A DNA stretch of 64,000 nucleotides, taken from positions 72,123 to 136,122 of the forward strand of contig CAKTVV010000006.1 of NCBI GenBank assembly GCA_934630515.1. Reading direction: 5' to 3'. This document shows positions 1 to 9,302 of the stretch, piece after piece. A program made the translations under genes and the position numbers. The first letter of the stretch is position 1. Every line of letters begins with the position of its first letter. This stretch comes from an uncultured Eubacteriales bacterium (GTDB lineage: Bacteria; Bacillota; Clostridia; Oscillospirales; Acutalibacteraceae). The notes under the pieces were generated by a model. That model saw only the letters and a program-made list of their open reading frames with translations, was not told the origin of the DNA and ran no database searches.

Positions 1-2437
1 GCAGCCGCATACCGATGCCGGCGTTGGCGTGGAGCAGCAGCCGCTCCCGGGCGTCGCTGCCGCCGAAGCTGACAGACAAGCCCGCCAGAAACACCACCGG
101 GTATTCCAGCCCCTTGGAATGGTGCACCGACATGATGCGCACCCGGTCGGCGTACAGGGCACCGCCCGCCTCCGGTGCTTTGCCCCGTTCCTGCAGCTGG
201 TCCATATACCGCACAAAGGCAGACAGACCCCGGAAGCCGTCCTGCTCAAAGCTGCGGGCCAATCCGTCCAACTGCTGGAGGTTGGCTACCCGCTGCCGCC
301 CGCCCCGGCGGGCGGAAAATACCGCCGTCAGCCCCAGCTCCCGGTCGATACGCTCCAGCAGCCGGTCCGCCGGCAGCGACACCGCCAGCGTACGCAGCCG
401 GGTCAGCTGCACATACAGCCGCCCGCAGCGCTCCCGCAGCGCCGTCGGCTCACCCTCCTGCGCATAGCGCTGCACCGCCACATACAGCGGCTCCCGGGGA
501 TAGGCCGTCCGCAACCGGGCAGCGTCGTCCGCCGAAAAGCCGAACAAGGGCGACAGCAGCACCGCCGTCAGCTCCACCTCCCGCAGAGGGTTGTCGATGA
601 CCCGCAGCAGAGACAGCGCCGTCATCACCTCGGGGGTGTCCAGCAGCTGGCTGCCCCGTGCCGAGCAGGCGGGGATGCCCATACGCCCCAGCTCCTGCAG
701 CAGCACGCCGGCATTCGACCAGCCCCGCAGCAGGATGCAGATATCGCCATAGGCAAGCGGGCGGGTGCCCTCGCCGTCCTGTATCCGGCGTTTTCCTACC
801 GTCTCCTGAATGACCCGCCCGATGGCACGGGCCTCTGCCGCCGCTCCCGGCTTGCTGCCGTCCGCAGCGGCGCCGTCCAGCAGCAGAAATTCGGTCTCGG
901 TATCCTCTGCCGGCGGATAATCGGCTCCGTATACCAGCGCCTCCCGCTCGTCATAGTCCACACCGCCCACCGCCCGCTGCATCAGCTGGCGGAACAGGAA
1001 GTTGACCCCGCCGGTGACGGTGCTCCGGCTGCGGAAATTCTTTCCCAGCGTGACGGTAGCCGGGAACACGGGATTTTTCGGATCGTAGGGCGTATACCCA
1101 TCCCGGCGGGCGGTGAATATCTCCGGCATCGCCTGCCGAAACCCGTAGATGCTCTGCTTCACGTCGCCCACCAGGAACAAATTCCGCTCCTGCCGGGACA
1201 ACGCCCGAAACAGGGCGTCCTGCGCCCCGTTGATGTCCTGACATTCGTCCACCAGAATGTACTCGAACCGCTGCGCCTGTGCCTGTGCCAGCGCCGTGGG
1301 CTGCCCCTGCGCATCCAGCAGCAGCCGCAGGCTCTCGTGCTCCAGATCGCCGTAGTCCAGCCATTTGCGCTGGCGCTTGCGGGCGGTATACGCCGCCCGA
1401 TAGCGCTCCACCAGCCGCCCCAGCGCCTCGATCGTCGGCGCCGTCGCCGCAATATCCCGGCGGCACTCCTCAGCGGAATGGTCCAAAAGAGCCTGCACCG
1501 CCGCCATGCGTTTTTTTACCAGATCCCGCAGAGCCTTTATCTGGGTCTGCGCCTCCTCCATGGCGGCATCCTTAGCCTTGGCAGGCGGCAAGCGTGTAAA
1601 GGAGAAAGCCGCCACCCGCCGCTGCAGCGCATCGTAGTCCATGCCCGGCATTTCCTGCGCCAGCTGGGTCAGCTGCTGCCGGTCGATCCGCAGGGTGTCC
1701 CGATACCCCTCCAGCCCGGACTCCGCAGCGATCGTCACCGCCCGCTCCGTCAGCCGGAGACAGGCGTCCAGCGCCAGCTCCGTCCGCTGTGCGATGGGCT
1801 GCATCCAGGCAGTCTGCTCCAGCGGCTGCACCCGGGTGTACGCCTCCAGCTGGGTATGCAGCCACTGCTCCGGCTGCGCCTGTGCCTGCATAAACTCGTC
1901 GGTCTGCAGCACCGCACTGCGCAGGAGCGTGTCGCTGCGGGTGTCGCTGAGCTGCTCCACCAGCCCCAAAAACGCCGGATCCGCCGCCTGATACGCCGCC
2001 TCCAGCACCTCGTCCAGTGCCTCCTGCTGGAGCAGCGCCGCCTGTCCCGGCTCCACGATCTGAAAGCGGGGGGGCAGCCCCACTGCCGCCGCCTGCTCCC
2101 GCAGCAGGGCGGCACAAAAGCCGTGGATGGTAGAGATCTGCGCCCGAGGCAGCAGCAACAGCTGCTGCTGATAGAGGGCGTTATCCGGCTCGGCAGCAGC
2201 CCGCTCCGCCAGCGCCTTGCTCAGGCGCTGCTGCATCTCCGCCGCCGCCGCTTTGGTAAAGGTCACCACCAGCAGCCGATCCACCGACACCGGTCGGGGC
2301 GGCTCGGTGATGAGCCGCAGAATGCGCTCCACCAGCACGGCGGTCTTGCCGCTGCCCGCCGCCGCCGCCACCAGCAGGGTGCCGCCCCGTGCCTCAATGC
2401 TCTGCTGCTGCTGGGGCGTCCATTGTCTCTGCGCCAT
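1..2437 (-). CDS. addA: ATP-dependent helicase/nuclease subunit A (AddA), partial
   Basis: AddA is the UvrD-like helicase plus RecB-type nuclease subunit of AddAB, which resects double-strand breaks for recombination. About 812 residues are visible; the C-terminal third, with the nuclease domain, lies beyond the left edge. The start at 2437 reads MAQRQWTPQQQQSIEARGG and leads into the Walker A motif AAAAGSGKT (K31). Further on are the STIHGFC block, the helicase motif II DECQDIN, VGDVKQSIYGFR and VHHSKGLEYP, all standard AddA motifs. It overlaps the end of addB by 44 nt, so the two are translationally coupled. The family usually has DEYQD, so the Cys in DECQD is a mild oddity. Identification is firm. 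Confidence 0.95.
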   Translation of the reverse strand, partial: MAQRQWTPQQQQSIEARGGTLLVAAAAGSGKTAVLVERILRLITEPPRPVSVDRLLVVTFTKAAAAEMQQRLSKALAERAAAEPDNALYQQQLLLLPRAQISTIHGFCAALLREQAAAVGLPPRFQIVEPGQAALLQQEALDEVLEAAYQAADPAFLGLVEQLSDTRSDTLLRSAVLQTDEFMQAQAQPEQWLHTQLEAYTRVQPLEQTAWMQPIAQRTELALDACLRLTERAVTIAAESGLEGYRDTLRIDRQQLTQLAQEMPGMDYDALQRRVAAFSFTRLPPAKAKDAAMEEAQTQIKALRDLVKKRMAAVQALLDHSAEECRRDIAATAPTIEALGRLVERYRAAYTARKRQRKWLDYGDLEHESLRLLLDAQGQPTALAQAQAQRFEYILVDECQDINGAQDALFRALSRQERNLFLVGDVKQSIYGFRQAMPEIFTARRDGYTPYDPKNPVFPATVTLGKNFRSRSTVTGGVNFLFRQLMQRAVGGVDYDEREALVYGADYPPAEDTETEFLLLDGAAADGSKPGAAAEARAIGRVIQETVGKRRIQDGEGTRPLAYGDICILLRGWSNAGVLLQELGRMGIPACSARGSQLLDTPEVMTALSLLRVIDNPLREVELTAVLLSPLFGFSADDAARLRTAYPREPLYVAVQRYAQEGEPTALRERCGRLYVQLTRLRTLAVSLPADRLLERIDRELGLTAVFSARRGGRQRVANLQQLDGLARSFEQDGFRGLSAFVRYMDQLQERGKAPEAGGALYADRVRIMSVHHSKGLEYPVVFLAGLSVSFGGSDARERLLLHANAGIGMRL

Positions 2438-5400
2438 CGGCTGTCTCCTCCATTTCCTGTAGTACCGTATCCGCCTTTTGCTTCACAAACGAACGGCAGG
2501 CGCCCTCGTCCTCCCGTCCGCACACCGCCCGGTAATCGCAGTAGGCGCACGCCCCGGGGGCATCGCTGTCATGGAACAGCAGCGGCAGCGCCTGAATGTT
2601 CCCCGCCAGCAGCTCCTCCGCCATGCGGGTCACCAGCCGCTCCAGCACCCCCCGCAGCAGCGCAAACTGCCGGGCGGTGATGACACTGCCCTTCGGCTGC
2701 CCGCTCTTGTCCAGTGAAGCGGGAATGAACACCCCCTGCCCCTGCTGCTCCATTGCCTGTATGACCGCCGCATCGTCCAGCACCAGCCCGCTCATCTTCA
2801 TCGATTTGAGCCGATCCGTAACGGTGCCGTCCTTGCCGGTGAGCAGATCCGACAGCGGGTGGTACAGCACCCCCGCCGGACGCAGCTCGCCGTTTTCCTC
2901 CAGATACCGACGGCTGTTGTCGCACAGCACATAGAGGTACAGCAGCATCTGGGTGTTGAGCCCCGCCGGGATCTCCCCCAGATCAAAGGTTTTCGTCCCG
3001 GTCTTATAGTCCACCACCCGGACAAAGGCAGCGCCGTCGAACCGGATATACAGATCCACCCGATCCACCTTGCCGATCAACTGCACCCCGCCCCCGTCAA
3101 AGGGCAGGCGCACCGACAGCACCCCATTCCCGTCCGCAGACTCCGCCGGAAGAATATTCAGCTCATAATCCCGGGGGGTAAAAGCACTTTGCCGCAGCTC
3201 CATGACCGTATGCCACAGCATATTACCCGCCGCCCGCTCCGCCAGACGCAGCTGATAGAGGAACCGGGCGGATTTACGATCCCGCCCGCCCAGCTGCTCC
3301 GTCAGGTAGGTCTCCACCGCCCGATGGACGTCCGCCCCCAGCCGGGACAGCAGCCGCTGCTGCACCGCCGCCTCGGCGGCGGCGTTTTTCTCCGGCGTCT
3401 GCCCGGTGCGGGCGGCATCCTCCGCTTTCAGCTGCTCGATGAGATTTCCCTCTCCCACATAGGTGGGCAACACCGTCTCCATCCCATAGTGGACGATGCT
3501 GCCGAAGGACGCCGCATCCACCTGCGCCACCGACCGGGGCTTCACCCGCAGCCCGTAGCGGCAGAAAAACGAAAAGGGACACTGATGATACTTCTCGATC
3601 TGGCTGGCGGACAGGATCAGCTCCGTGCCGAACAGCGCCCGGGCATTGGCGGTGTCCTCCAGCCGGAACACGGTCTCCCCCGCCCCCCGTGCCACCGCCT
3701 CCAGCCGACCGGCGTATTCCGGCAGCGCCGCCACCGTCTGCCGCAGGCTCTCCGTCACCGGGGTGGACCGGGTATACTCCAGCGCCAGCCGCCGGAACAT
3801 TTCGTCCGCCGTCTCCAGATCGGTGCCATCCTCCCGCTGCGCCGGCTCCCGGCGGCAATGGGGTAAGATCTCCTCCGTCATCCGCACCAGCGGCGAGGGG
3901 GTATCCTCCGGCCCCGTCCAATAAGAGATGTACACCTGCTCCGCAGCCGCCGCCAGCGCCATATAGGCGTAATAGCGCTCCTCGATGCATTGGATCAGCC
4001 GGTCATCCGCCAGCGTCATGCCCCGCTGCCGCAGGGTCTGCCGCTCTGCCTCGGTGAGCAGCCCCTCCTCGGCAGGATACGCCGGAAACACACCCTCGTT
4101 GACCCCCAGCAGCAGCACCGCCCGGGGCTGGGTGTACCGGATCCGGTCGGCAGCGCCCACCGTCACCGCATCCAAGCCCTGAGGGATCCGTCCCAAATCC
4201 AGCAGCCCCGCCAGCATGGTGAACAGCTCCTCCGCCCGGGCGGCAGACATGGCGTGATCCGGCAGGGTCAGCGCAAACCGATCCAGCATCCCCATCAGCT
4301 CATCCCACAGCCGGGCGGCGTGCTCCGCCAGCAGGGGCTCCGCCAGCTCCTCCAGCCGGGCCGCCTGCGCTGCGATCCGGTCGGGCAGCCCGGCATCCGC
4401 CGTCAGATAGGCATACAGCGCCCCGGCAAATTCCCGTCCGGTCACCTCGCCCCGCAGCGCCTGCCGCAGCCGGATCAGCGGCGCCATCAGCGCCTGCCGC
4501 CAAGCGTTGAGCTGCGCCAGCCGCCGGGCAGCGGCGGGGGTCATCGCCGCCCCCATGCCGTCGGGGTGTTCGGTGAACGGCTCCTCCCATGCCGCCCCCT
4601 CAATGCGCCAGGTATAGGCATAGTTTTCCAGCTGTGCGATCTCCATCGGATCCAACGGTCCCAGATCGGTCTTGAGCAGCCGCAGCAGCTCCTCGGTGCG
4701 CCAGCCGCCCACCGCCAGCCGCAACGCAGTGCGGGTATACACCAGCAGCGGCTCGCTCATCAGCTCCTGCCGCTCATCCATGGTATAGGGCACACCGGCC
4801 TGCCCCAGTGCATCCCCCAGCAGCCCCCGGTAGGGGGTCAGATCCCGTGCCACAACGGTGATCTCTCTCGCCCGCAGCCCCTGCCGCAGCAACCGCCGTG
4901 CGGTGCGTGCCGCCCAGCGGCACTCCTCGTATACATCAGCGCAGGCGGTCAGCGTGACCGCTGCCGTTTCCGCCTCGTACACCGGCGGATTCGGAGCATA
5001 CAGCCCCGCCTCCAGCGCCCGCAGCGCCGGATCGGCGGTGCGGCGATTCTCCGTCAGCAGCTCCGTCTCGCAGGGAACCCCCAGCTCCTCTGCCAGCCGC
5101 TGCAGCCGCCGGGCGGTGCGGGTCACCGGCTGGAACAGCGGCGTCTCCCGGCTGTATTCCTCCGCCCCGGTGCTGCGCCCGGCGGTATCGGTGGTCAGGG
5201 TCACCGTCATCTCCGCCGCCCGGGGCAGCAGCCGCTCCAGCACCGCCAGCTCCTGCGCCGTGAAGCCCTTAAAGCCGTCCACGAAGATGTGCGCCCCCAC
5301 CGGCAGCTGACTGCCCGGCAGCTTGTCCGCCAGCCGATCCAGCACCGTCAGCTCATCCTGCCCGGCTGCCGCCACCAAGCCCTCATAGGCGGTATACACT

Positions 5401-5915
5401 CGGCATAGATCCCGCATTTTATTCCGCAAGGGCATATCCGTGAGCTGCCCCTCCGCCTCAAGAGTCTGCTCCATACGCTCCAGCTCCGCCGCCGGCACAC
5501 CGCACTGGCGCAGCTCCTCCAGCAGCGTCAGCAGCTGCTCCACATAGCCCGCATCCCGCAGCTGACGGGGGGCGGCGCCCAGCAAAGTCTCCCCCTGGTC
5601 GGCGGAGACCGCTGCCACCTCCGCCAGCGCCCGGCTCATGAGCAGCGCCCGGGCGCCCTCGTCCAGCGGCTCACCCGCCAGACCGCCCACCTCCCGGAAG
5701 ACCGTCTGCGCCAGCCGGGTGAAGCTGAGCACCGCCACCTGCGCCGCCCCGGCAGGCCCCAGCCGCCGCAGCAGCGTGCGCTCGCTGACAAAGGAATGCT
5801 GCTCCGGCACCAGCAGCAGCAGCCCCGACTCTCCGGCGGCAGCCAGCGCCGCCAACCGCTCCGTCACCGTATAGCTCTTTCCGCTGCCGGAACGCCCCAA
5901 GATCAATCGCAGCAT
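2394..5915 (-). CDS. addB: ATP-dependent helicase/deoxyribonuclease subunit B (AddB)
   Basis: AddB is the second subunit of AddAB; it carries an inactivated helicase fold and a nuclease domain stabilised by an iron-sulfur cluster. The 1173-aa length is typical. Visible features are an N-terminal Walker A GRSGSGKS (residues 7-14), the YHQCPFSFFC segment, and C1123, C1126 and C1132 in CAYCDYRAVC, which with the upstream Cys form the expected 4Fe-4S ligands. The nuclease motif is VRVVDYKTG, after GKVDRVD. The start follows AAGGAGGATC with good spacing. The stop lies inside addA, so addB-addA is an operon with addB first, the usual Firmicute order. Confidence 0.96.
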   Translation of the reverse strand: MLRLILGRSGSGKSYTVTERLAALAAAGESGLLLLVPEQHSFVSERTLLRRLGPAGAAQVAVLSFTRLAQTVFREVGGLAGEPLDEGARALLMSRALAEVAAVSADQGETLLGAAPRQLRDAGYVEQLLTLLEELRQCGVPAAELERMEQTLEAEGQLTDMPLRNKMRDLCRVYTAYEGLVAAAGQDELTVLDRLADKLPGSQLPVGAHIFVDGFKGFTAQELAVLERLLPRAAEMTVTLTTDTAGRSTGAEEYSRETPLFQPVTRTARRLQRLAEELGVPCETELLTENRRTADPALRALEAGLYAPNPPVYEAETAAVTLTACADVYEECRWAARTARRLLRQGLRAREITVVARDLTPYRGLLGDALGQAGVPYTMDERQELMSEPLLVYTRTALRLAVGGWRTEELLRLLKTDLGPLDPMEIAQLENYAYTWRIEGAAWEEPFTEHPDGMGAAMTPAAARRLAQLNAWRQALMAPLIRLRQALRGEVTGREFAGALYAYLTADAGLPDRIAAQAARLEELAEPLLAEHAARLWDELMGMLDRFALTLPDHAMSAARAEELFTMLAGLLDLGRIPQGLDAVTVGAADRIRYTQPRAVLLLGVNEGVFPAYPAEEGLLTEAERQTLRQRGMTLADDRLIQCIEERYYAYMALAAAAEQVYISYWTGPEDTPSPLVRMTEEILPHCRREPAQREDGTDLETADEMFRRLALEYTRSTPVTESLRQTVAALPEYAGRLEAVARGAGETVFRLEDTANARALFGTELILSASQIEKYHQCPFSFFCRYGLRVKPRSVAQVDAASFGSIVHYGMETVLPTYVGEGNLIEQLKAEDAARTGQTPEKNAAAEAAVQQRLLSRLGADVHRAVETYLTEQLGGRDRKSARFLYQLRLAERAAGNMLWHTVMELRQSAFTPRDYELNILPAESADGNGVLSVRLPFDGGGVQLIGKVDRVDLYIRFDGAAFVRVVDYKTGTKTFDLGEIPAGLNTQMLLYLYVLCDNSRRYLEENGELRPAGVLYHPLSDLLTGKDGTVTDRLKSMKMSGLVLDDAAVIQAMEQQGQGVFIPASLDKSGQPKGSVITARQFALLRGVLERLVTRMAEELLAGNIQALPLLFHDSDAPGACAYCDYRAVCGREDEGACRSFVKQKADTVLQEMEETADGAETMDAPAAAEH

Positions 5916-5951
5916 AGACAGAGATCCTCCTTATCCGACCGTATATGCACC

Positions 5952-5979
5952 AGTATACCACACCTTGAGGAAAAGACAA
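5952..5979 (-). promoter_or_regulatory. Putative promoter of addBA
   Basis: On the minus strand TTGTCT (5974-5979) and TATACT (5952-5957) are separated by 16 bp. A TG sits one base before the -10, giving an extended -10. It lies 37 bp upstream of the addB start. Confidence 0.6.
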
Positions 5980-6063
5980 AGCCCATTTTTGTCCCATTAA
6001 AGGAGCGCCTGCCCACCGGGTGCCGGAGCCGGAGAACGCCCCTCGGCAGCCGGCAGAAAAGTA

Positions 6064-6092
6064 TTGACAGTAAATCCGCTGTGATGTAGAAT
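6064..6092 (+). promoter_or_regulatory. Sigma-A type promoter for the glycosyl transferase/ATP-grasp/OCD genes
   Basis: TTGACA (6064-6069) and TAGAAT (6087-6092) are 17 bp apart, a near-consensus promoter about 110 bp upstream of the transferase gene. The rest of the 5916-6209 intergenic stretch shows no ORF I would support. Confidence 0.7.
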
Positions 6093-6209
6093 AATTTTTG
6101 TATCAAATGCTTGATACTGCACACGGCAGAGCCGTTTCCGGACACGGGACCGGCGCATCCGCCGCACGCCGCAGCCGATGACCGATCGATCCACGGGGGA
6201 TAAAGACAT

Positions 6210-6833
6210 ATGTACAAACGGTGTATAAAACGGATATTGGACTTTTGCATCGCACTGATTGCCTGTCCGTTCGTGCTCATCCTCATCGCCATTCTGGCGC
6301 CCATTATCTATTGCAGCGATAGGGGGCCCGTCTTTTATAACGGTGAGCGGCTGGGCAAGAACGGGAAAAAATTCAAAATGTTCAAATTGCGCTCCATGTA
6401 TGTCAACTCGCCCGATATCCGGAATGCGGACGGCTCCACGTTTAACAGCGCCCACGATCCCCGGGTGACGCCGGTCGGGCGGTTTATGCGCAAGACCTCT
6501 CTGGACGAGATCCCGCAGGTTCTGAATGTGCTCATCGGTGACATGAGCTTTGTCGGGCCCCGCCCTACGCTGTCCCAAAGAGATTTCAGCACCCTGCCGG
6601 AGCATGACCGCATCCGGTATCAGGTGCGCCCCGGGATCACCGGCTATGCGCAGGCATACTACCGCAACTCCATCAGCCAGACGGAGAAATACGACTACGA
6701 TAACTACTATGTGCACCATATGTCCTTCGCTTTGGATATCAAGATCCTGTGCAAGACCGTCGTATCGGTCTTGCGGCACGATCATGTGTTCGTATCGAAT
6801 GAAAAAGAGCCAGAAACCGTCCACAGCCGGTGA
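6210..6833 (+). CDS. Bacterial sugar transferase (monotopic phosphoglycosyl transferase, PglC/WcaJ type)
   Basis: Enzymes of this family (PF02397) move a sugar-1-phosphate from a nucleotide sugar to undecaprenyl phosphate, the first membrane step of glycan or glycolipid assembly. The 207-aa size matches the minimal PglC-like core. There is one N-terminal hydrophobic re-entrant segment (about 11-34), then the KMFKLRSM block, the catalytic Asp-Glu pair in TSLDEIPQ, the GDMSFVGPRPT motif and the VRPGITGYAQ motif. All hallmark motifs are present. It is followed after 57 nt by an ATP-grasp ligase and then an OCD-like gene, so it may start a small glycan-modification pathway. The sugar cannot be predicted. 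Confidence 0.93.
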   Translation: MYKRCIKRILDFCIALIACPFVLILIAILAPIIYCSDRGPVFYNGERLGKNGKKFKMFKLRSMYVNSPDIRNADGSTFNSAHDPRVTPVGRFMRKTSLDEIPQVLNVLIGDMSFVGPRPTLSQRDFSTLPEHDRIRYQVRPGITGYAQAYYRNSISQTEKYDYDNYYVHHMSFALDIKILCKTVVSVLRHDHVFVSNEKEPETVHSR

Positions 6834-6890
6834 GAGCCTTCTCCACCGCCATCATACTCCGGTAAAAATGCAAAATAAGGATGCGTGCAT

Positions 6891-8168
6891 ATGGAATCAT
6901 TAAAAGGAAAGCGGCTGCTGATCTTAGGCGGCAGTATGTGGAAGGAGCAGATCCGGCAGTTTGCGCAGGACACAGGCATTGTCCTGATCGCCGCCGGAAA
7001 CAACACCGGCGCCGGCACCTTTGAGATCGCCGACGAGGCTTATGCCGTGGACTCCACCGACGCCGAAGCGATGAAAGCTCTCATCCGGGAAAAGCAGATC
7101 GACGGCGTATATCTGGGCGGAAGCGAACCGGTGATCGCCGCCGCCTGCCGGTATCTGCAGGAACTCCATATGCCCTGCTACACGACCCCGCTCCAATGGG
7201 ACGCCCTGCAGAACAAGGCCCATCTGAAGGAGCTGTACCTGCAGCACGGTCTGCCGGTCGTGCCGGAGTATAAGATCACCGAGGAAACCATCGATACCGT
7301 CTCCGTTGCATATCCGGTCATCACAAAGCCGGTGGACGGCAGCGGCAGCAACGGCTTCTCCGTTTGCCATGATCGGCAGGAATTGAAAGCCGGCTTTCAG
7401 ACAGCCAAGGCATTTTCCGCCTCCGGACAGGTGTTGGTTGAAAAATATGTGCGCAACGACGGCATCGTCGTGATCGGCCGGGTCTCCAACGGCGAATTCC
7501 GGATCTGCACGGTGGAGGATAAATACCCGGTTCACTACGAAAAGCAGGGCTCCTTTGTGGTGGGTATGCTGCTGCTGGAAAGCAAGCGCAAGCAGGAATT
7601 CTGCCGTCTGTATGAGCAGCGCCTGAACGCTATGCTCCGCTCCGTCGGTATTCAGGAGGGACCCCTGTGGATCGAGGTCTTTCAGGACGGGGACAGCTAC
7701 TGCTTTAACGAGATCGGGTTCCGCTACGGCGGCTCCGTCACGATCTTTCCCACCCAGTATTTTTGCGGGATCAACGAGGTGGCATCCGACATCTACTATG
7801 CCTTGACCGGGGAAAGCAGGATCGACGGCTTCCCGTCGATCCTGCCGCCTGCCGTCGCCAAGGAACAGCGATACTGCGTATACGCCCTTCACTTGAAGCC
7901 GGGTCGGATCCGGGACATTCGGGGCATGGAGGAGCTGAAACGGGACAGCCGTGTCATTGCCATTCCTCATTCCAAGAGCATTGGCGATACGATCCCGGAC
8001 ACAGGCTCCATTTATCAGGTATACGGCTTTGTTCATTTCCTCTATCAGACAGAGGATGAGTTGCGAAGCATGATCGAACGGATCCATAATACCCTCTTCT
8101 TTTCCGACGAAAACGGGGAGAATCTGCTGCACCGCATGATCGATCCGCACAAGCTTCAGCTCCGATGA
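6891..8168 (+). CDS. ATP-grasp domain protein (carboxylate-amine/thiol ligase type)
   Basis: ATP-grasp enzymes activate a carboxylate as an acyl-phosphate and join it to an amine or similar nucleophile. The 425-aa protein starts with a Rossmann-like pre-ATP-grasp domain (KRLLILGGSMWKEQIRQFA). The ATP-grasp core follows, with YPVITKPVDGSGSNGFSVC as the phosphate-binding lysine and glycine loop and VEKYVRNDGIVVIG as the second strand. FNEIGFRYGGS matches the metal-binding Glu region. The start chosen is ATG 6891, preceded by AAGGA at a good distance; an in-frame GTG at 6885 is less likely. Layout resembles carbamoyl-phosphate-synthase-like ligases found in capsule and peptide pathways. The exact substrate is unknown. 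Confidence 0.85.
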   Translation: MESLKGKRLLILGGSMWKEQIRQFAQDTGIVLIAAGNNTGAGTFEIADEAYAVDSTDAEAMKALIREKQIDGVYLGGSEPVIAAACRYLQELHMPCYTTPLQWDALQNKAHLKELYLQHGLPVVPEYKITEETIDTVSVAYPVITKPVDGSGSNGFSVCHDRQELKAGFQTAKAFSASGQVLVEKYVRNDGIVVIGRVSNGEFRICTVEDKYPVHYEKQGSFVVGMLLLESKRKQEFCRLYEQRLNAMLRSVGIQEGPLWIEVFQDGDSYCFNEIGFRYGGSVTIFPTQYFCGINEVASDIYYALTGESRIDGFPSILPPAVAKEQRYCVYALHLKPGRIRDIRGMEELKRDSRVIAIPHSKSIGDTIPDTGSIYQVYGFVHFLYQTEDELRSMIERIHNTLFFSDENGENLLHRMIDPHKLQLR

Positions 8169-8200
8169 CCGGCACGGACACAAAACAAGGAGGAGCGTTT

Positions 8201-9214
8201 ATGGGTGATCCGCATTTGTACGATACCCTGCTGATAAACGAGCGGGAGGCACGGGAAGCATTTTGCGGCAAAGAGCAGGTCGCCATCGAATTGGTTGAAG
8301 CTGCCTTGCGGAAAAGGGCTGCAGGCGACGTGCTGCTGCCGGATAAGATCTCTCAGATATTTGACCCCAAGATACAAAACCGGATCAACTGTCTGCCCGC
8401 CACACTCGTATCGGATAAACTCTGCGGTATGAAATGGGTCTCGGTATTCCCGGAAAATCCTCGGCACGGGATCCGTAACCTTACCGGGCTGGTGATCCTG
8501 TCGGAGCTGCAGCACGGCTTGACCCTGTCCGTCATGGACGGCACCTACCTGACCGGCATCCGCACCGCTGCCGTAGGGGCTGTTGCCGCCAAGCATCTTG
8601 CCAGAGCCGAAGCAGCCACGATCGGGTTTATCGGTGCCGGCCGAGAGGCCAGAATGCACCTGGACATGCTCAGGCTGGTACGCCCGTCGCTGAAAAAATG
8701 CTATGTCTCCTCCCGCAGCACGGAAACGGTCCTGTCATTCATCGAGGAGGAATCCGCCAAGCACCCGGATATGGAATTTATCAACTGCGCCGATCATTAC
8801 CGGGCAGCCACCGAGCCGGCCGATATCATCGTGACCGCAACCAGCTCGCAGCTGCAGCTCCTGAAAGCGGAGTATGTGCAGGAGGGCGCTTTCTATGTAC
8901 ACGTCGGCGGTCTGGAGGACGAATACGAGGTTCCGAAAAAGGCGCAGAAGATCGTATGCGACGAATGGGAATCCGTCAAGCACCGAAGCCAGACCATCAG
9001 TCTTATGTATAAAGCGGGGACCCTTTCCGACGAGGATATCTACAGCGATCTGGGCGAGATCGTAACCGGCGCAAAGCCCGGACGGGAAAACAATACGGAA
9101 TTTATCTATTTCTGCTCCGTAGGACTGTCCTTCATCGACGTGACCTTCGCCCGCTACATCTACGAGGAGGCAAAACGGCTGGGCTTGGGAACGCCCTACG
9201 CCTTTTTGAACTGA
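8201..9214 (+). CDS. Ornithine cyclodeaminase/mu-crystallin family NAD(P)-dependent enzyme
   Basis: The 337-aa protein belongs to the OCD/mu-crystallin/SbnB fold, whose members act on amino acids or imino acids with NAD(P). The substrate part near the N-terminus includes KWVSVFPENP, where the Lys usually contacts the substrate, and the MDGTYLTGIRTAAVGAVAA stretch. The Rossmann motif is IGFIGAGREARMHL (GxGxxA type). GAFYVHVGG and the GEIVTGAKPG segment are typical later blocks. Start 8201 has AAGGAGG seven bases upstream; a longer ORF start at 8165 lacks a ribosome site. It follows the ATP-grasp gene by 32 nt, so probably one operon. It could be ornithine cyclodeaminase or an SbnB-like amino-acid dehydrogenase; these cannot be separated here. 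Confidence 0.85.
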   Translation: MGDPHLYDTLLINEREAREAFCGKEQVAIELVEAALRKRAAGDVLLPDKISQIFDPKIQNRINCLPATLVSDKLCGMKWVSVFPENPRHGIRNLTGLVILSELQHGLTLSVMDGTYLTGIRTAAVGAVAAKHLARAEAATIGFIGAGREARMHLDMLRLVRPSLKKCYVSSRSTETVLSFIEEESAKHPDMEFINCADHYRAATEPADIIVTATSSQLQLLKAEYVQEGAFYVHVGGLEDEYEVPKKAQKIVCDEWESVKHRSQTISLMYKAGTLSDEDIYSDLGEIVTGAKPGRENNTEFIYFCSVGLSFIDVTFARYIYEEAKRLGLGTPYAFLN

Positions 9215-9302
9215 TCGTCTGTTAACGGCTTGGATGTCGCTGCGTATAGCGCTGCTCTTTTCGGTCAATACTATGGAAAACCACCGAAAAGGACGGATGA
9301 CT

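Noticed and set aside
29..2680. 883-aa plus-strand open frame across addA/addB
   Set aside because: It is an antisense shadow of the GC-rich addA gene; low complexity (Gln/Arg/Leu/Pro-rich), no motifs, while the minus strand encodes clear AddA motifs.
2859..5408. Long plus-strand frames opposite addB
   Set aside because: Same GC-rich shadow effect, with no ribosome sites or domains.
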